Positions 1 through 9,521 of a stretch of DNA of 64,000 nt are shown one piece after another (positions within the stretch are counted from its first letter, which is position 1; each line of letters opens with the position of its first letter). The notes beneath the pieces are model-generated. The model saw only the letters and a program-made list of their open reading frames with translations. It searched no databases and was not told the DNA's origin. The translations under genes were made by a program, and so were the position numbers. This DNA comes from Hymenobacter terrenus (GTDB lineage Bacteria > Bacteroidota > Bacteroidia > Cytophagales > Hymenobacteraceae), in assembly GCF_000972495.1 (NCBI RefSeq), contig NZ_LATM01000001.1, forward strand, positions 641,241 through 705,240, written 5' to 3'.

Positions 1-1014
1 GCCAATGGCGTGGCCCCTGACGACGCGGTAGCTCCTACCCTTTCGGAGATGCTCACAGAGCTGGCCGACGGCTTGGCCACCGTCGGCCCCGGCGACTACG
101 ACCGGCAATACGACCAGATTGTGAGCTTCGGCGAGCTACTGGCTACCAGCATCGTGGCCCGGGCGCTGGGCGTGCGGTGGCTCGACTGCCGGCCGCTCAT
201 TCGCACCGACCACACTTGGCGCGAAGGGCGCTTGGACTGGCCCACTACGGAACGGAACATCGCGGCTACCTTGCCCGAACTGTTGGCCAAGGGGCCAGTG
301 CTGACCCAGGGGTTTTTGGGCGGCACTGCCGGTGGGGCTACTACCACGCTCGGCCGGGAGGGCTCTGATTACACGGCAGCCATTTTTGCCTACTGCCTGC
401 GAGCTGCAAGCGTGACCATTTGGAAGGACGTGGCCGGCCTGCTCAACGCCGACCCCAAAATATTTCCGGATACGGTGCGCTACGCCGAAATCAGCTATCG
501 GGAAACCATCGAAATGGCCTATTACGGAGCTTCCGTCATTCATCCCAAAACACTGAAGCCGCTGGCCGACCGCAGCATTCCGCTGCGAATCAAGTCTTTC
601 CTGGACCCCGAGGCGGAAGGCACGCTTGTTCACGACTGCCAGCACCCAGCATTGGCCCCGGCTTTCATCTGCAAAACCGACCAGTGCCTGCTGTCCTTCG
701 AGAGCAAGGACTTTGCCTTCATCTCGGAGGAAAACCTGGAGGTTATTTTCGGGGCATTGGCGCAGGCTAAACTCAAAATCAACGTGATGCAGAACTCGGC
801 TATCAGCTTTTCGGTGTGTACCGATTTTTCCGAGCGGCGCATTAGCAAGCTGCTGGATTTGCTGCGCGAGCAATTCACGCTGCACTACAACACCGGACTG
901 ACGCTGTTTACCATTAAAAATTATGATGCTGCGAGCATAACCCGGCTCACGGCCGGCCGGGGGCTGCTGCTGGAACAGCGCACTCGTAGCACGTTTCAGT
1001 TTGTGTGCAAGTAG
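1..1014 (+). CDS. Aspartate kinase, 5' truncated by window edge
   Basis: Aspartokinase phosphorylates aspartate at the first step of the Lys/Thr/Met pathway. The reading frame is open to base 1, so the GTG at 10 is not the true start. The N-terminal lysine motif (KFGGTS type) lies outside the window. Visible are the kinase-core motifs GGTAGGATTTLGREGSDYTA and WKDVAGLLNADPK, and YGASVIHPKTLKPL, which leads into C-terminal ACT-type regulatory domains (about residues 215-334). About 100 residues are missing compared with the usual 430-450. It reads alone towards the enoyl-CoA hydratase gene. Whether it is feedback-inhibited cannot be read from the sequence. Confidence 0.93.
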   Translation, partial: ANGVAPDDAVAPTLSEMLTELADGLATVGPGDYDRQYDQIVSFGELLATSIVARALGVRWLDCRPLIRTDHTWREGRLDWPTTERNIAATLPELLAKGPVLTQGFLGGTAGGATTTLGREGSDYTAAIFAYCLRAASVTIWKDVAGLLNADPKIFPDTVRYAEISYRETIEMAYYGASVIHPKTLKPLADRSIPLRIKSFLDPEAEGTLVHDCQHPALAPAFICKTDQCLLSFESKDFAFISEENLEVIFGALAQAKLKINVMQNSAISFSVCTDFSERRISKLLDLLREQFTLHYNTGLTLFTIKNYDAASITRLTAGRGLLLEQRTRSTFQFVCK

Positions 1015-1124
1015 CTTCGTAAGCGAGTTGTAATTATTTCATTGGTTGGGGAAGTGGTCTGGCAAGGCGCTTTAATTTAAGCTTTCACCTTTTACTGGCG
1101 GAGCAAAGGCTTCGCGCTACTGGC

Positions 1125-1898
1125 ATGGAATTTCTTCTTGTAACGCCGCAGGTACGGCCGGGCGTGGCCCTCATTCAGCTTAATCGGCCGAAGGAACTGA
1201 ATGCGTTGAATGGACAATTGGTGGAGGAAATCCGCGACGCCCTGCTGCTGCTGGATAACGACGATGCGGTGCGCGTGGTCGTGATTACGGGCAGTGAGCG
1301 GGCTTTTGCGGCAGGAGCCGACATCAGGCAAATGGCCGGCAAGTCGGCCATCGATATGTTTACCGACAGCCGTTTTGCCACGCTGGAGCAAATTCGCCGA
1401 TTTCGCAAGCCGTTGATTGGGGCGGTATCGGGCTTCGCGCTGGGGGGCGGCTGCGAGCTGGCCATGACGTGCGACATGCTGGTGGCATCGGAAACGGCGC
1501 AGTTTGGGCAGCCCGAAATTCGCCTCGGCACCATGCCGGGCGCCGGCGGCACGCAGCGCCTCGTCCGGGCCGTGGGCAAGGTGCGGGCCATGGAAATGGT
1601 ACTCACCGGGGAACCTATTTCGGCCCACGAAGCGCACCGTTTGGGCTTGGTCAACCGTGTGGTGCCCGTGGGGCAGTACCTGGAAGAAGCCTACCGTTTG
1701 GCAGCCAGCATCGCGGCGATGTCGCCGGTAGCGGCCCGCCTCGCCAAGGAATCGGTGAACCGTGCTTTCGAAACTCACTTGGACGAAGGCCTGCATTTTG
1801 AGCGCAAAAACTTCTACCTCACCTTCGCCTCCGAAGACCAAAAGGAAGGCATGGCCGCGTTTTTGGAAAAGCGCAAGCCTGAGTTTAAGGGACGGTAG
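1125..1898 (+). CDS. Enoyl-CoA hydratase/isomerase (crotonase) family protein
   Basis: A 257-aa crotonase-fold enzyme, probably hydrating trans-2-enoyl-CoA in beta-oxidation or a related acyl-CoA route. The oxyanion-hole segments are AAGADI (about 62-67) and ALGGGCELA (105-113). Both catalytic glutamates of the true hydratases are present: Glu111 in GGGCELA and Glu131 in QPEIRLGTMPGAGGTQRL. That favours a hydratase over an isomerase or dehalogenase. The length is normal for the family. A peroxiredoxin gene follows on the same strand after 55 bases. The substrate chain length is unknown. Confidence 0.92.
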   Translation: MEFLLVTPQVRPGVALIQLNRPKELNALNGQLVEEIRDALLLLDNDDAVRVVVITGSERAFAAGADIRQMAGKSAIDMFTDSRFATLEQIRRFRKPLIGAVSGFALGGGCELAMTCDMLVASETAQFGQPEIRLGTMPGAGGTQRLVRAVGKVRAMEMVLTGEPISAHEAHRLGLVNRVVPVGQYLEEAYRLAASIAAMSPVAARLAKESVNRAFETHLDEGLHFERKNFYLTFASEDQKEGMAAFLEKRKPEFKGR

Positions 1899-1953
1899 CC
1901 GCAGTTGCATTCTCTCAATCATTCATTCTTCACTCCTCATTCTTTATTTCCGA

Positions 1954-2538
1954 ATGGCAGTTCTCGTTGGCAAGCGCGCCCCTTCCTTTAAAGCCACCGC
2001 CGTGATTGACGGCACTTTCGAAACAGACTTTTCGCTAGACCGCTACCTGGGCAAAAAGCACGTCTTGTTCTACTTTTACCCCGCTGATTTTAGCCAAGTT
2101 TGCCCCACCGAAATTCTGGCTTTTCAGGACCGACTGGATGAGTTTGAGCGCCGGAGCGTGGCCGTGGTAGGCTGCTCCACGGATTCGCAGTACGCCCACT
2201 TGGCCTGGCAGTTGCAGCCACGCGACAAGGGCGGCATTGCTGGGGTGAAGTACCCGCTCGTAGCCGATTCAACGAAAACTATTTCGGCTAACTACGACGT
2301 ACTGGGCGGCCACTACGACTACAATGACCAAGGCGAAATGACCTTTGTGGGCTCGCCCATAGCCTACCGTGGCCTGTTTCTCATCGACAAGGACGGCATC
2401 GTGCGTCATCAGCTGGTGAACGACCGGCCTCTGGGTCGCAGCCTCAATGAGGCCCTACGGATAATTGATGCGCTGCAGCACTTTGAGAAAAACGGGGAAG
2501 CTTGCCCCGTTGATTGGGAAGCCGACGCGCAATTATAA
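1954..2538 (+). CDS. Typical 2-Cys peroxiredoxin (AhpC/Prx1 type)
   Basis: Reduces hydrogen peroxide and organic hydroperoxides in the cytoplasm. The ATG at 1954 gives 194 residues beginning MAVLVGKRAPSF, the usual peroxiredoxin N-terminus. The frame is open further upstream, but that stretch overlaps the preceding gene and is not peroxiredoxin-like. The peroxidatic Cys50 lies in FYPADFSQVCPTE and the resolving Cys184 in GEACPVDW near the C-terminus. This defines a typical two-Cys enzyme recycled by a thioredoxin or AhpF-type reductase, neither of which is seen here. Confidence 0.95.
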   Translation: MAVLVGKRAPSFKATAVIDGTFETDFSLDRYLGKKHVLFYFYPADFSQVCPTEILAFQDRLDEFERRSVAVVGCSTDSQYAHLAWQLQPRDKGGIAGVKYPLVADSTKTISANYDVLGGHYDYNDQGEMTFVGSPIAYRGLFLIDKDGIVRHQLVNDRPLGRSLNEALRIIDALQHFEKNGEACPVDWEADAQL

Positions 2539-2585
2539 ATAGGCCCAGAATAGCCGACTGACGCCGTATTGCGTAATTTTGGGTC

Positions 2586-3839
2586 TTGCTGTTTCTCTAC
2601 GATATTGCCCTGAGCCTGTATGGCCTGCTGTTGCGCCTGCTGGCGCCGTTTGTGCCCAAAGCGGCAGCTTGGGTAGCGGGCCGCCGCGGCTTGTTGGCTC
2701 ACATCCGCCAGACGCTGGGCACCGACTCAGGACCACGGGTCTGGTTCCACTGCGCCTCGCTGGGCGAGTTTGAACAAGGCCGGCCCCTGCTGGAAGCCTA
2801 CCGGAAAGCACACCCGGGCACCAAGCTGGTACTCACGTTCTTCTCCCCTTCAGGCTACGAGATTCGCAAGAGCTGGCCGGGAGCAGACTATATCTTTTAC
2901 TTGCCCCTGGACACTCGCGGCAATGCCCGCGCCTTTCTGGATGCCGTGCGGCCCCAGTTGGTAGTATTTGTCAAGTACGAGTTCTGGTACCACTTCCTGA
3001 ACGAGAGCCACCGGCGCGGCATTCCGGCCATCGTGGTGTCCGCCATTTTCCGACCCGACCAGGTTTTCTTCCGGCCCTGGGGCGGTTTCTTCCGTCGGAT
3101 TCTGACCCGCTTCGCCCATATTTTCACGCAGAATGAAGCCTCGGCCGCTCTGCTCCGCAACTTGGGCCTTGCGCAAGTGAGCGTGGCCGGCGACACTCGT
3201 TTCGATACCGTGGTGGCCACGGCCGCCGCCCTACCCCGCCCCCTGCCCCTCGTCGACGCCTTTGTGGCCGATGGCGCGCCGGTGCTGGTGGTAGGCAGCA
3301 GCTGGCCCGAAGATTTGCCGGCCCTTACGCCGTTGCTCCAGCGCTATCAGCACGAGCTCCGGGTGTTGGTAGCACCCCACGAAATCAGCGAAACCAACCT
3401 ACGCCTAGTGGAGGCCGTGCTGCCGGGCCAGGTGCAGCGCTATTCGCAGGCCGACCCCGCTACGGTGGCTCAGGCCCGCATTCTGCTGTTCGACAACGTG
3501 GGGCTGCTCAGTCAGCTCTACCGCTTTGGGAAGTATGCTTACATCGGCGGGGCTTTTGGCAAGGGCTTGCACAACACGCTGGAAGCCGCGGCCTTTGGCT
3601 TGCCCTTATTCTTTGGGCCCACGTATGCCAAATTTCAGGAGGCCGTTGAATTAGTGGAATTGGAATGCGCTTTCCCAGTGCATAATGCGCAGGAATTAGA
3701 AGCTGCTTTTACGTATTTGTGGCATAATGAGAAAGCGCGCCTGCGATTGCAGGATATTATGCTCGACTACGTGCACGGCCAGGCTGGAGCAACGGCTCGC
3801 ATTCTGCAGGCATTATCAATGGGAAATATAAAGCAATGA
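2586..3839 (+). CDS. waaA: 3-deoxy-D-manno-octulosonic acid (Kdo) transferase
   Basis: Inner-membrane GT30 glycosyltransferase that adds Kdo from CMP-Kdo to the lipid A precursor. A hydrophobic N-terminal anchor (MLFLYDIALSLYGLLLRLL) is followed by HCASLGEFEQGRPL, which contains the family's catalytic-base Glu (Glu61). VGSSWPED, KYAYIGGAFGKGLHNTLEAA and FGPTYAKFQEA belong to the C-terminal nucleotide-sugar lobe. The start is a TTG at 2586, because an in-frame stop at 2574 leaves no ATG or GTG for the membrane anchor. The 417-residue length is normal. No other LPS gene is adjacent. Confidence 0.93.
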   Translation: MLFLYDIALSLYGLLLRLLAPFVPKAAAWVAGRRGLLAHIRQTLGTDSGPRVWFHCASLGEFEQGRPLLEAYRKAHPGTKLVLTFFSPSGYEIRKSWPGADYIFYLPLDTRGNARAFLDAVRPQLVVFVKYEFWYHFLNESHRRGIPAIVVSAIFRPDQVFFRPWGGFFRRILTRFAHIFTQNEASAALLRNLGLAQVSVAGDTRFDTVVATAAALPRPLPLVDAFVADGAPVLVVGSSWPEDLPALTPLLQRYQHELRVLVAPHEISETNLRLVEAVLPGQVQRYSQADPATVAQARILLFDNVGLLSQLYRFGKYAYIGGAFGKGLHNTLEAAAFGLPLFFGPTYAKFQEAVELVELECAFPVHNAQELEAAFTYLWHNEKARLRLQDIMLDYVHGQAGATARILQALSMGNIKQ

Positions 3840-3890
3840 ATCATCCTTTCCCCTTGCAATTTCTCCTTCATTCAGAATTCCTCATTCAAA

Positions 3891-4820
3891 ATGCTGCACG
3901 GCACTGTTGTTAAGTCCACCGGCTCGTGGTACATCGTGCGCGGCGCCGAAACCGGGCAGCTTTACCGCTGTCGGCTGCGGGGCAAATTTAAGATTAAAGG
4001 CCTGAAAGTGAGTAACCCGCTCGCCGTGGGAGACCATGTTGAGTTTGGGGTGGAAGAGCAGGCGGAAGGCGCGGGTGTCATTTCGCACATCGTGCCCCGC
4101 CGCAACTACATCATTCGGCGCTCGGTACACAAAACGGGACATTCGCACATCGTAGCCGCCAATCTGGACCAGGCGCTGCTGGTAGTGACGCTCGTATCGC
4201 CAGCCACCTCATTTGGCTTTATCGACCGGTTTTTGGTTACGGCCGAGGCCTACCACATTCCCGTGACGCTACTATTTAACAAAACCGATTTGTACGACGC
4301 CGACGGCTTTGAATACCAGGCCGAAATCGCCGGCATGTACGCCAGCCTCGGTTACCCAAGCCGCACTTGCGCGGCCACAACCGGGGAGGGCGTGGCCGCA
4401 ATCGACCAGCTGCTCGACGGAAAAGTAAGCCTGCTGGCCGGCCACTCCGGCGTGGGCAAAAGCACGCTTATCAACGCCTTGGTTCCCGACCTTGACCTGA
4501 AAACGGCCGAAATCAGCGAATTTTCCGACAAAGGCGTACACACTACCACCTTTGCCGAAATGCTGGAAGTGCGCCCCGGCACGTTCATTATCGACACGCC
4601 GGGCATTAAAGAGTTGGGCTTAGTAGAAATTCCACCCGCGGAGCTAGCCGGGTATTTCCCCGAAATGCGCGCCCTGCTCAACCAGTGCCGCTACCATAAT
4701 TGCCAGCACACCCACGAGCCTGGCTGCACCGTGCGCGAAGCCGTAGACCAGGGTCGCATTGCGCTACCGCGCTATGACAGCTATTTAAGCATGCTCGCCG
4801 GTGAGGATAACAGGCATTAG
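3891..4820 (+). CDS. rsgA: Ribosome small-subunit-dependent GTPase A
   Basis: A circularly permuted GTPase for 30S maturation. In order: an N-terminal OB fold (1-75), then G4 NKTD (130-133), G1 GHSGVGKS (184-191) and G3 DTPG (235-238). The C-terminal zinc site is Cys266, Cys271, His273 and Cys279. G4 preceding G1 is diagnostic of RsgA/YjeQ. The 309-aa length is normal. The gene ends at a strong bidirectional hairpin shared with the convergent fasciclin gene. Confidence 0.97.
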   Translation: MLHGTVVKSTGSWYIVRGAETGQLYRCRLRGKFKIKGLKVSNPLAVGDHVEFGVEEQAEGAGVISHIVPRRNYIIRRSVHKTGHSHIVAANLDQALLVVTLVSPATSFGFIDRFLVTAEAYHIPVTLLFNKTDLYDADGFEYQAEIAGMYASLGYPSRTCAATTGEGVAAIDQLLDGKVSLLAGHSGVGKSTLINALVPDLDLKTAEISEFSDKGVHTTTFAEMLEVRPGTFIIDTPGIKELGLVEIPPAELAGYFPEMRALLNQCRYHNCQHTHEPGCTVREAVDQGRIALPRYDSYLSMLAGEDNRH

Positions 4821-4834
4821 CGCTGCGCTTTACT

Positions 4835-4891
4835 AAAGAAAAGGGGGATGAAGAATTACTTAAGCAGTAATTCTTCATCCCCCTTTTCTTT
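4835..4891. terminator. Bidirectional rho-independent terminator
   Basis: A perfect 26-bp inverted repeat (4835-4860 with 4866-4891) around a 5-base loop. A-rich and T-rich ends suit termination on both strands between convergent rsgA and the fasciclin gene. Confidence 0.9.
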
Positions 4892-4905
4892 ATGCTTCGT
4901 TTAAA

Positions 4906-5535
4906 CTACTTCGCCGTGGGCAGCACTACACCATCGATTACGTGAGTTACGCCGTTGCTGGAAATAACGTCGGGGATTTGGACAGTGGCAGGGGCGTCTT
5001 TGCCGTTGCTTACCATCACTTTACCATCTTTCAGGGTGATGTGCAGCTTCTCGCCATTCACGGTGGTTAAGTCCTGGCCATCCTTCAGGTCGGCGGCCAC
5101 AAGGCGACCGGGAATGACGTGGTAAGTCAGGACGCCCTTTAACTTTTCTTTGCTCGCGGGGTCCATCAGGCCGGCAACGGCGCCTTTGGGGAGCTTGTCG
5201 AAGGCGGCATTGGTGGGGGCGAAAACGGTGAAGGGGCCAGCGCCGCTCAACGTTTCGACCAAGCCAGCGGCTTTCACGGCCGATACCAGCGTGCTCACGC
5301 TTTTGGCACCTGCGGCATTTTCCACGATGTTTTTGTCGGCTGTCATGGCCACGCCGTCTACCATCACGCCCTCGGGCTTGGCCATCCGGGCCGAATCACC
5401 GGCCGCGGCAGCGAGAGAATCAGCGGGATTGGCGGTGGTAGTAGTTTCGGTGGTGGCGGGCTTATCGGTACCGCAGCTTGCCAGAACCAGCGAAGTAGCC
5501 AGAGCAGTCAACAGAGGAGCAAAATGTTTTTTCAT
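4906..5535 (-). CDS. Fasciclin (FAS1) domain lipoprotein
   Basis: A 209-aa envelope protein with one FAS1 domain (about 70-209), a fold linked to adhesion or ligand binding. The start MKKHFAPLLTALATSLVLASCGTDK is a lipoprotein signal with a lipobox ending at Cys, which is why the ATG at 5535 was chosen over upstream in-frame starts. FAS1 landmarks are FTVFAPTNAAFDKLP, LTYHVIPGRL and SNGVTHVIDGVVLPT. A low-complexity Thr/Ala linker separates the lipid anchor from the domain. The ligand is unknown. Confidence 0.93.
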   Translation of the reverse strand: MKKHFAPLLTALATSLVLASCGTDKPATTETTTTANPADSLAAAAGDSARMAKPEGVMVDGVAMTADKNIVENAAGAKSVSTLVSAVKAAGLVETLSGAGPFTVFAPTNAAFDKLPKGAVAGLMDPASKEKLKGVLTYHVIPGRLVAADLKDGQDLTTVNGEKLHITLKDGKVMVSNGKDAPATVQIPDVISSNGVTHVIDGVVLPTAK

Positions 5536-5708
5536 GAAAAGGGTTTGTGAAGAAATAGTTGGGAGTGCGTGGGCCAATGTGGCCGATGAGCTTACGAAGG
5601 AACAAACTGCTTGGATGTTTAGCCACGCCTACCGCATTCTTACCTTCGCCCTCAGGAAAGCGCTGCCGTTTTCCGTAAAATCAGTTTAATCCGCTAAATC
5701 CGCAATAC

Positions 5709-6170
5709 ATGAAAACCGCAGAAATCCACACCAAAAAAGGGGTTATGAAAGTTGAGTTCTATGAACAAGACGCCCCCAAAACTGTCAAAAACTTCATCGA
5801 CCTAGCCGAGAAAGGTTACTACGATGGTCTGAAATTCCACCGCGTTATTCCCAATTTCGTCATTCAGGGCGGCTGCCCCAACACCCGCACCGGCGCCAAA
5901 GGCCAGCCCGGTACCGGCGGCCCTGGCTACAAGATTGACTGCGAAACCAGCGGCGACCGCCAGTACCACGAACGCGGTGCCTTGAGCATGGCCCACGCCG
6001 GCAAAAACACGGGAGGCTCGCAGTTCTTCATTGTGCACGACCGCCAGAATACCGCCCATCTCGACCGCGTGCACACCGTGTTCGGTAAAGTGGTGGAGGG
6101 CGTCGATGTCATCGACCAGATTCAGGCCAACGACGAAATTGAGAAGATTGTGGTGAAGGAAGAGGCGTAA
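5709..6170 (+). CDS. Cyclophilin-type peptidyl-prolyl isomerase
   Basis: A 153-aa single-domain cyclophilin. Active-site motifs [13 protein letters not shown] (43-55) and GGSQFFI (102-108) are intact. There is no signal peptide, so it should act in the cytoplasm on prolyl bonds during folding. Length and layout match bacterial PpiB-type enzymes. A long palindrome follows the stop. Confidence 0.95.
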   Translation: MKTAEIHTKKGVMKVEFYEQDAPKTVKNFIDLAEKGYYDGLKFHRVIPNFVIQGGCPNTRTGAKGQPGTGGPGYKIDCETSGDRQYHERGALSMAHAGKNTGGSQFFIVHDRQNTAHLDRVHTVFGKVVEGVDVIDQIQANDEIEKIVVKEEA

Positions 6171-6189
6171 GCCTCTTTCGAAAACAGTA

Positions 6190-6293
6190 AAAGTCATGTC
6201 GAGCGCAGCCGAGACAGCTCGCGTGGGGCAGTAACTCAATCAACTGGTTTACTGCCCCACGCGAGCTGTCTCGGCTGCGCTCGACATGACTTT
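6190..6293. repeat. REP/MITE-like palindrome, family 1, copy A
   Basis: A perfect 45-bp inverted repeat (6190-6234 with 6249-6293) around a 14-base loop, carrying the family core GTCATGTCGAGCGCAGCCGA. Related palindromes occur near 9251, 10263, 13792, 15552, 48157 and 52600. It lies between a cyclophilin gene and a convergent DUF3109 gene, so it may also end transcription. Confidence 0.9.
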
Positions 6294-6317
6294 ATTACTT
6301 CCAGCTAACTATTCTCC

Positions 6318-6896
6318 TTATTTCTTCTCAATATTCGGGTTCTCAATTTCCCGCACCAGCTCGCCGTACCAATTCTCGCCGTACTTACGAATCAGTGGCT
6401 CCTTCAGAAACTGGTATACTTTCACTCCCAGCGTGCCGCCAAACTCGCAGGCCGGGTTGCAAATGCCCCAACGGTCGTAGTTCAGGGCGTCGAACCCTTC
6501 GTATTTCGTGATGCGAATAGGATATAGATGGCAGCTGATGGGCTTTTTGAAGGTAGTGGCACCGGCCAGATACGCTTGCTCGATGCCGCATTTCAGGATG
6601 CCGCGCTCGTCATACAGCGCGTAGGCGCACTCCTTGTCGTCAATCGTTGTTGTGCTGAAGTCGCCTTCCCAATCCTTGATGTAGAGGCCCTGCGCCTCAA
6701 TGGCCGCACGGCCCACGTCGGTGAGGAAAGGCTTGATATTCTCGTACTCGCGCGTTAGAATCTGTAGTTCGGGCTCTTCGAGCGGAGCGCCGAGGTCGCC
6801 TTCGACGCAGCAGGCGCCCTTGCAGGCTTCAAGGTTGCAGACGAAAAAGTTGTCGGCGATGTCGTCGGAGATGACCGTTTCTTGAATAATAATCAT
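6318..6896 (-). CDS. DUF3109 family protein
   Basis: A 192-aa cytoplasmic protein of the DUF3109 family, function unknown. Cysteines in the N-terminal [11 protein letters not shown] cluster plus Cys in [29 protein letters not shown] and [11 protein letters not shown] suggest a metal or Fe-S site. It is divergently oriented to the UvrD helicase gene, and its ATG lies about 60 bases from that gene's -7 element. Family assignment rests on the characteristic cysteine spacing and the [10 protein letters not shown] motif. Confidence 0.85.
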   Translation of the reverse strand: MIIIQETVISDDIADNFFVCNLEACKGACCVEGDLGAPLEEPELQILTREYENIKPFLTDVGRAAIEAQGLYIKDWEGDFSTTTIDDKECAYALYDERGILKCGIEQAYLAGATTFKKPISCHLYPIRITKYEGFDALNYDRWGICNPACEFGGTLGVKVYQFLKEPLIRKYGENWYGELVREIENPNIEKK

Positions 6897-6934
6897 TGTG
6901 TAAAGATAACCCCGACGGCGGGGGCAGAAATTCG

Positions 6935-6966
6935 TTGCGCCCCCTACCTAGTGGGCCGTATCTTTG
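6935..6966 (+). promoter_or_regulatory. Bacteroidota-type promoter of the UvrD helicase gene
   Basis: TATCTTTG at 6959-6966 fits the Bacteroidota -7 consensus TAnnTTTG. A TTG at 6935-6937 sits 21 bases upstream as the -33 element. The helicase ATG follows 33 bases downstream. Confidence 0.5.
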
Positions 6967-6998
6967 TAGAACCGCCCAAAAGGCGGCTTAATTCGCTG

Positions 6999-9245
6999 AT
7001 GGCACTAGATTATTTATCCCTCTTGAATCCGTCGCAGGCCGCTGCGGTGCTGCAAACCGAAGGTCCCTGTATGATTATCGCGGGTGCCGGCTCGGGCAAA
7101 ACCCGGGTACTCACCTACCGCATTGCCAACTTGTTGGAAAAGGGCGTCGACCCATTCAACATTCTCGCCCTCACCTTTACCAACAAGGCGGCCAAGGAGA
7201 TGCGTGCCCGGGTGGAAAAAGTAGTTGGCCCTGCCGCCCGCAGCCTCTGGATGGGCACCTTTCACTCCGTATTTGCGAAGATTCTGCGCTCCGAGGCCGA
7301 CAAAATCGGCTATCCACGCAGCTTCACCATCTACGACACGCAGGACTCGAAAACCCTGATTGGTCAGATTGTGAAAGAGCTGGAGCTAGACGACAAGCTT
7401 TATAAACCCAGTCTGGTGTTGGGCCGCATCTCGTCCGCCAAAAACAAGCTGATTTCGGTGAGTCAATACCTCAACGATGCCTCCATCAAGGCCGACGATG
7501 AGGCGGCACTGCGGCCTAAAATCGGGGTGCTTTATCAGCAGTACCAGCAGCGGTGCTTCAAGGCGGGCGCCATGGATTTTGATGACCTGCTCTTCAACAC
7601 CAACGTGCTGTTCAAGGAGCACACCGACGTGCTGAACAAGTACCAGAATATGTTTCGGTTCGTGATGGTGGACGAGTACCAGGACACGAACTATTCGCAG
7701 TATTTAATTACTCGCAAACTTGCCGCTAAAGAGCGCAATATCTGCGTGGTAGGCGACGATGCACAGAGCATTTACGCCTTCCGTGGCGCTGATATTACCA
7801 ACATTCTCAACTTCGAGAAGGACTACCCCGAATTGCAGGTATTTAAATTGGAGCAGAATTATCGCTCCACGAAAAATATCGTATGGGCAGCTAATTCGGT
7901 GATTAAAAACAACCAGGCGCAATTGCGCAAGGACGTTTTTTCGGAGAACGAGGACGGTACGTTGATTGAAGTTCTGAAAGCTGCTTCGGACAACGAGGAG
8001 GGTAAATTGGTGGCGAATTCCATCTACGAGGATAAGATGAATGGTCACCTCTCCTACGATAATTTCGCTATTCTATACCGTACCAACGCGCAAAGCCGCG
8101 CGATGGAAGAAGCCCTGCGGAAATTAAATATCAGATATAAAATCGTTGGGGGCCTGTCGTTTTATCAGCGTAAGGAAATCAAAGACTTAGTAGCCTATTT
8201 GCGCCTGACGGTTAACCAAAACGACGAGCAGGCTTTACGCCGGGTAATTAATTATCCCAAGCGCGGCATTGGCGATACCACAATTAGTAAGCTGATTACC
8301 ACTGCCGATGAGAATAATCATTCGCTGTGGGAAGTAGTAGCCAATGCCGACCAATTCATGGCGGCGCGGGTGGCCAATCCGGTTGTGGGTTTCGCCGAAA
8401 AAATCAAGAGCTACCTGGTGGTAGCGGCTAAGGAAGATGCATTTGAGGCGGCCAAATTCATCGCCAAAAACTCAGGCATGCTGGAGGAATTGTATGCCGA
8501 TAAGAGTATTGAGGGCCTCTCCCGCTACGAAAACATCCAGGAACTGCTCAATGGTATCAAGGAATACGTCGACGACCCGGAGCGTGAGGACAAAAGCCTC
8601 GGTGCCTTCCTGCAGGATATTGCCCTCGTGACGGACTCCGACGTGAAGGACGCGCAACAAGATGGCGAGGCCGTGACGTTGATGACAATCCACTCGGCTA
8701 AGGGCCTGGAATTCCGCAATGTATACATCGTGGGCATGGAAGAAAATCTCTTTCCGAGCCAGATGATGATTACCTCACGGGCTGATTTGGAGGAAGAGCG
8801 ACGCCTGTTTTACGTGGCTATCACGCGGGCCGAAAAAAAGCTCACACTGAGCTATGCCACTTCGCGCTACCAGTGGGGAAATTTGCGCAGTTGCGAGAAA
8901 AGCCGCTTTCTTGATGAAATCGACCCGCAATACGTTAACTTCAAATTTGCTGCCGGACCGGGCACGGGCGAGTCGCCGTTTCAGCACGTATTTGAGCGGC
9001 GCTCGAATCTGATTCCGACCGCGCCACGTAAAGTAGCAGCAACCAAATACGTAGCTCCGGTCGACTTCACGCCTTCGGATACTTCTAATTTGCAAAGCGG
9101 GCAGCGCGTAGAACACGCCAAATTCGGCTTCGGCGTCGTAAGTCAGCTTGAAACCCAGCAGGGCACTACCAAAGCCACTATTCTATTTGAAGAAGTGGGC
9201 GAGAAAGTACTGTTGCTGAGCTTTGCTAAGCTGCGGGTGCATTAG
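6999..9245 (+). CDS. UvrD/PcrA-type superfamily 1 DNA helicase
   Basis: A 748-aa 3'-5' helicase for DNA repair and replication restart. The start MALDYLSLLNPSQ follows a good promoter; upstream in-frame codons are not helicase-like. Motifs in order: Q-motif LNPSQAAAV, Walker A GAGSGKTRVLTYRI, ALTFTNKAAKEMR (Ia), VDEYQDTNYSQY (II), VGDDAQSIYAFRGAD (III), LEQNYRST (IV), VTLMTIHSAKGLEF (V) and VAITRAEKKL (VI). The C-terminal tail (about 690-748) ends in a PcrA-like Tudor-type segment, HAKFGFGVVSQLE. All motifs are intact. PcrA/UvrD fits better than Rep because of this C-terminal element. Confidence 0.95.
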   Translation: MALDYLSLLNPSQAAAVLQTEGPCMIIAGAGSGKTRVLTYRIANLLEKGVDPFNILALTFTNKAAKEMRARVEKVVGPAARSLWMGTFHSVFAKILRSEADKIGYPRSFTIYDTQDSKTLIGQIVKELELDDKLYKPSLVLGRISSAKNKLISVSQYLNDASIKADDEAALRPKIGVLYQQYQQRCFKAGAMDFDDLLFNTNVLFKEHTDVLNKYQNMFRFVMVDEYQDTNYSQYLITRKLAAKERNICVVGDDAQSIYAFRGADITNILNFEKDYPELQVFKLEQNYRSTKNIVWAANSVIKNNQAQLRKDVFSENEDGTLIEVLKAASDNEEGKLVANSIYEDKMNGHLSYDNFAILYRTNAQSRAMEEALRKLNIRYKIVGGLSFYQRKEIKDLVAYLRLTVNQNDEQALRRVINYPKRGIGDTTISKLITTADENNHSLWEVVANADQFMAARVANPVVGFAEKIKSYLVVAAKEDAFEAAKFIAKNSGMLEELYADKSIEGLSRYENIQELLNGIKEYVDDPEREDKSLGAFLQDIALVTDSDVKDAQQDGEAVTLMTIHSAKGLEFRNVYIVGMEENLFPSQMMITSRADLEEERRLFYVAITRAEKKLTLSYATSRYQWGNLRSCEKSRFLDEIDPQYVNFKFAAGPGTGESPFQHVFERRSNLIPTAPRKVAATKYVAPVDFTPSDTSNLQSGQRVEHAKFGFGVVSQLETQQGTTKATILFEEVGEKVLLLSFAKLRVH

Positions 9246-9250
9246 ATTTT

Positions 9251-9400
9251 GCACCGAAAGCTTGTCGTGCTGAACGTACTGAAAAGGGAACGCCCTGCTG
9301 AACGGAGCCGAAGCATCTCGCGTGGGGTGGTAACTCAATCGAAAGCACGAACCCGAGCAAGATGCTTCGGCTCCGTTCAGCACGACAGCCTTTTTGGTGC
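9251..9400. repeat. Family 1 palindrome, copy B (nested)
   Basis: A perfect 22-bp inner inverted repeat (9297-9318 with 9360-9381) lies inside a weaker outer one: GCACCGAAAGCTTGTCGTGC at 9251 pairs with sequence ending at 9400. It is a GCTGAACGGAGCCGAAGCAT variant of the family and fills much of the gap after the helicase gene. Confidence 0.8.
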
Positions 9401-9475
9401 TACTACTATTGCCTTTTGATGCTGGTACTTTCGATTGAGTACTTAACATACATCTATTCGACCAAGCCAAAGCCC

Positions 9476-9483
9476 TATCTTTG
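9476..9483 (+). promoter_or_regulatory. Candidate -7 element TATCTTTG before the DUF4290 gene
   Basis: An exact TAnnTTTG match 38 bases upstream of the ATG at 9522. No clear -33 TTG was found at the right spacing. Confidence 0.35.
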
Positions 9484-9521
9484 GCCCGGACCCGCCCCGG
9501 CGGCCTCCCCTATTGTTTTTT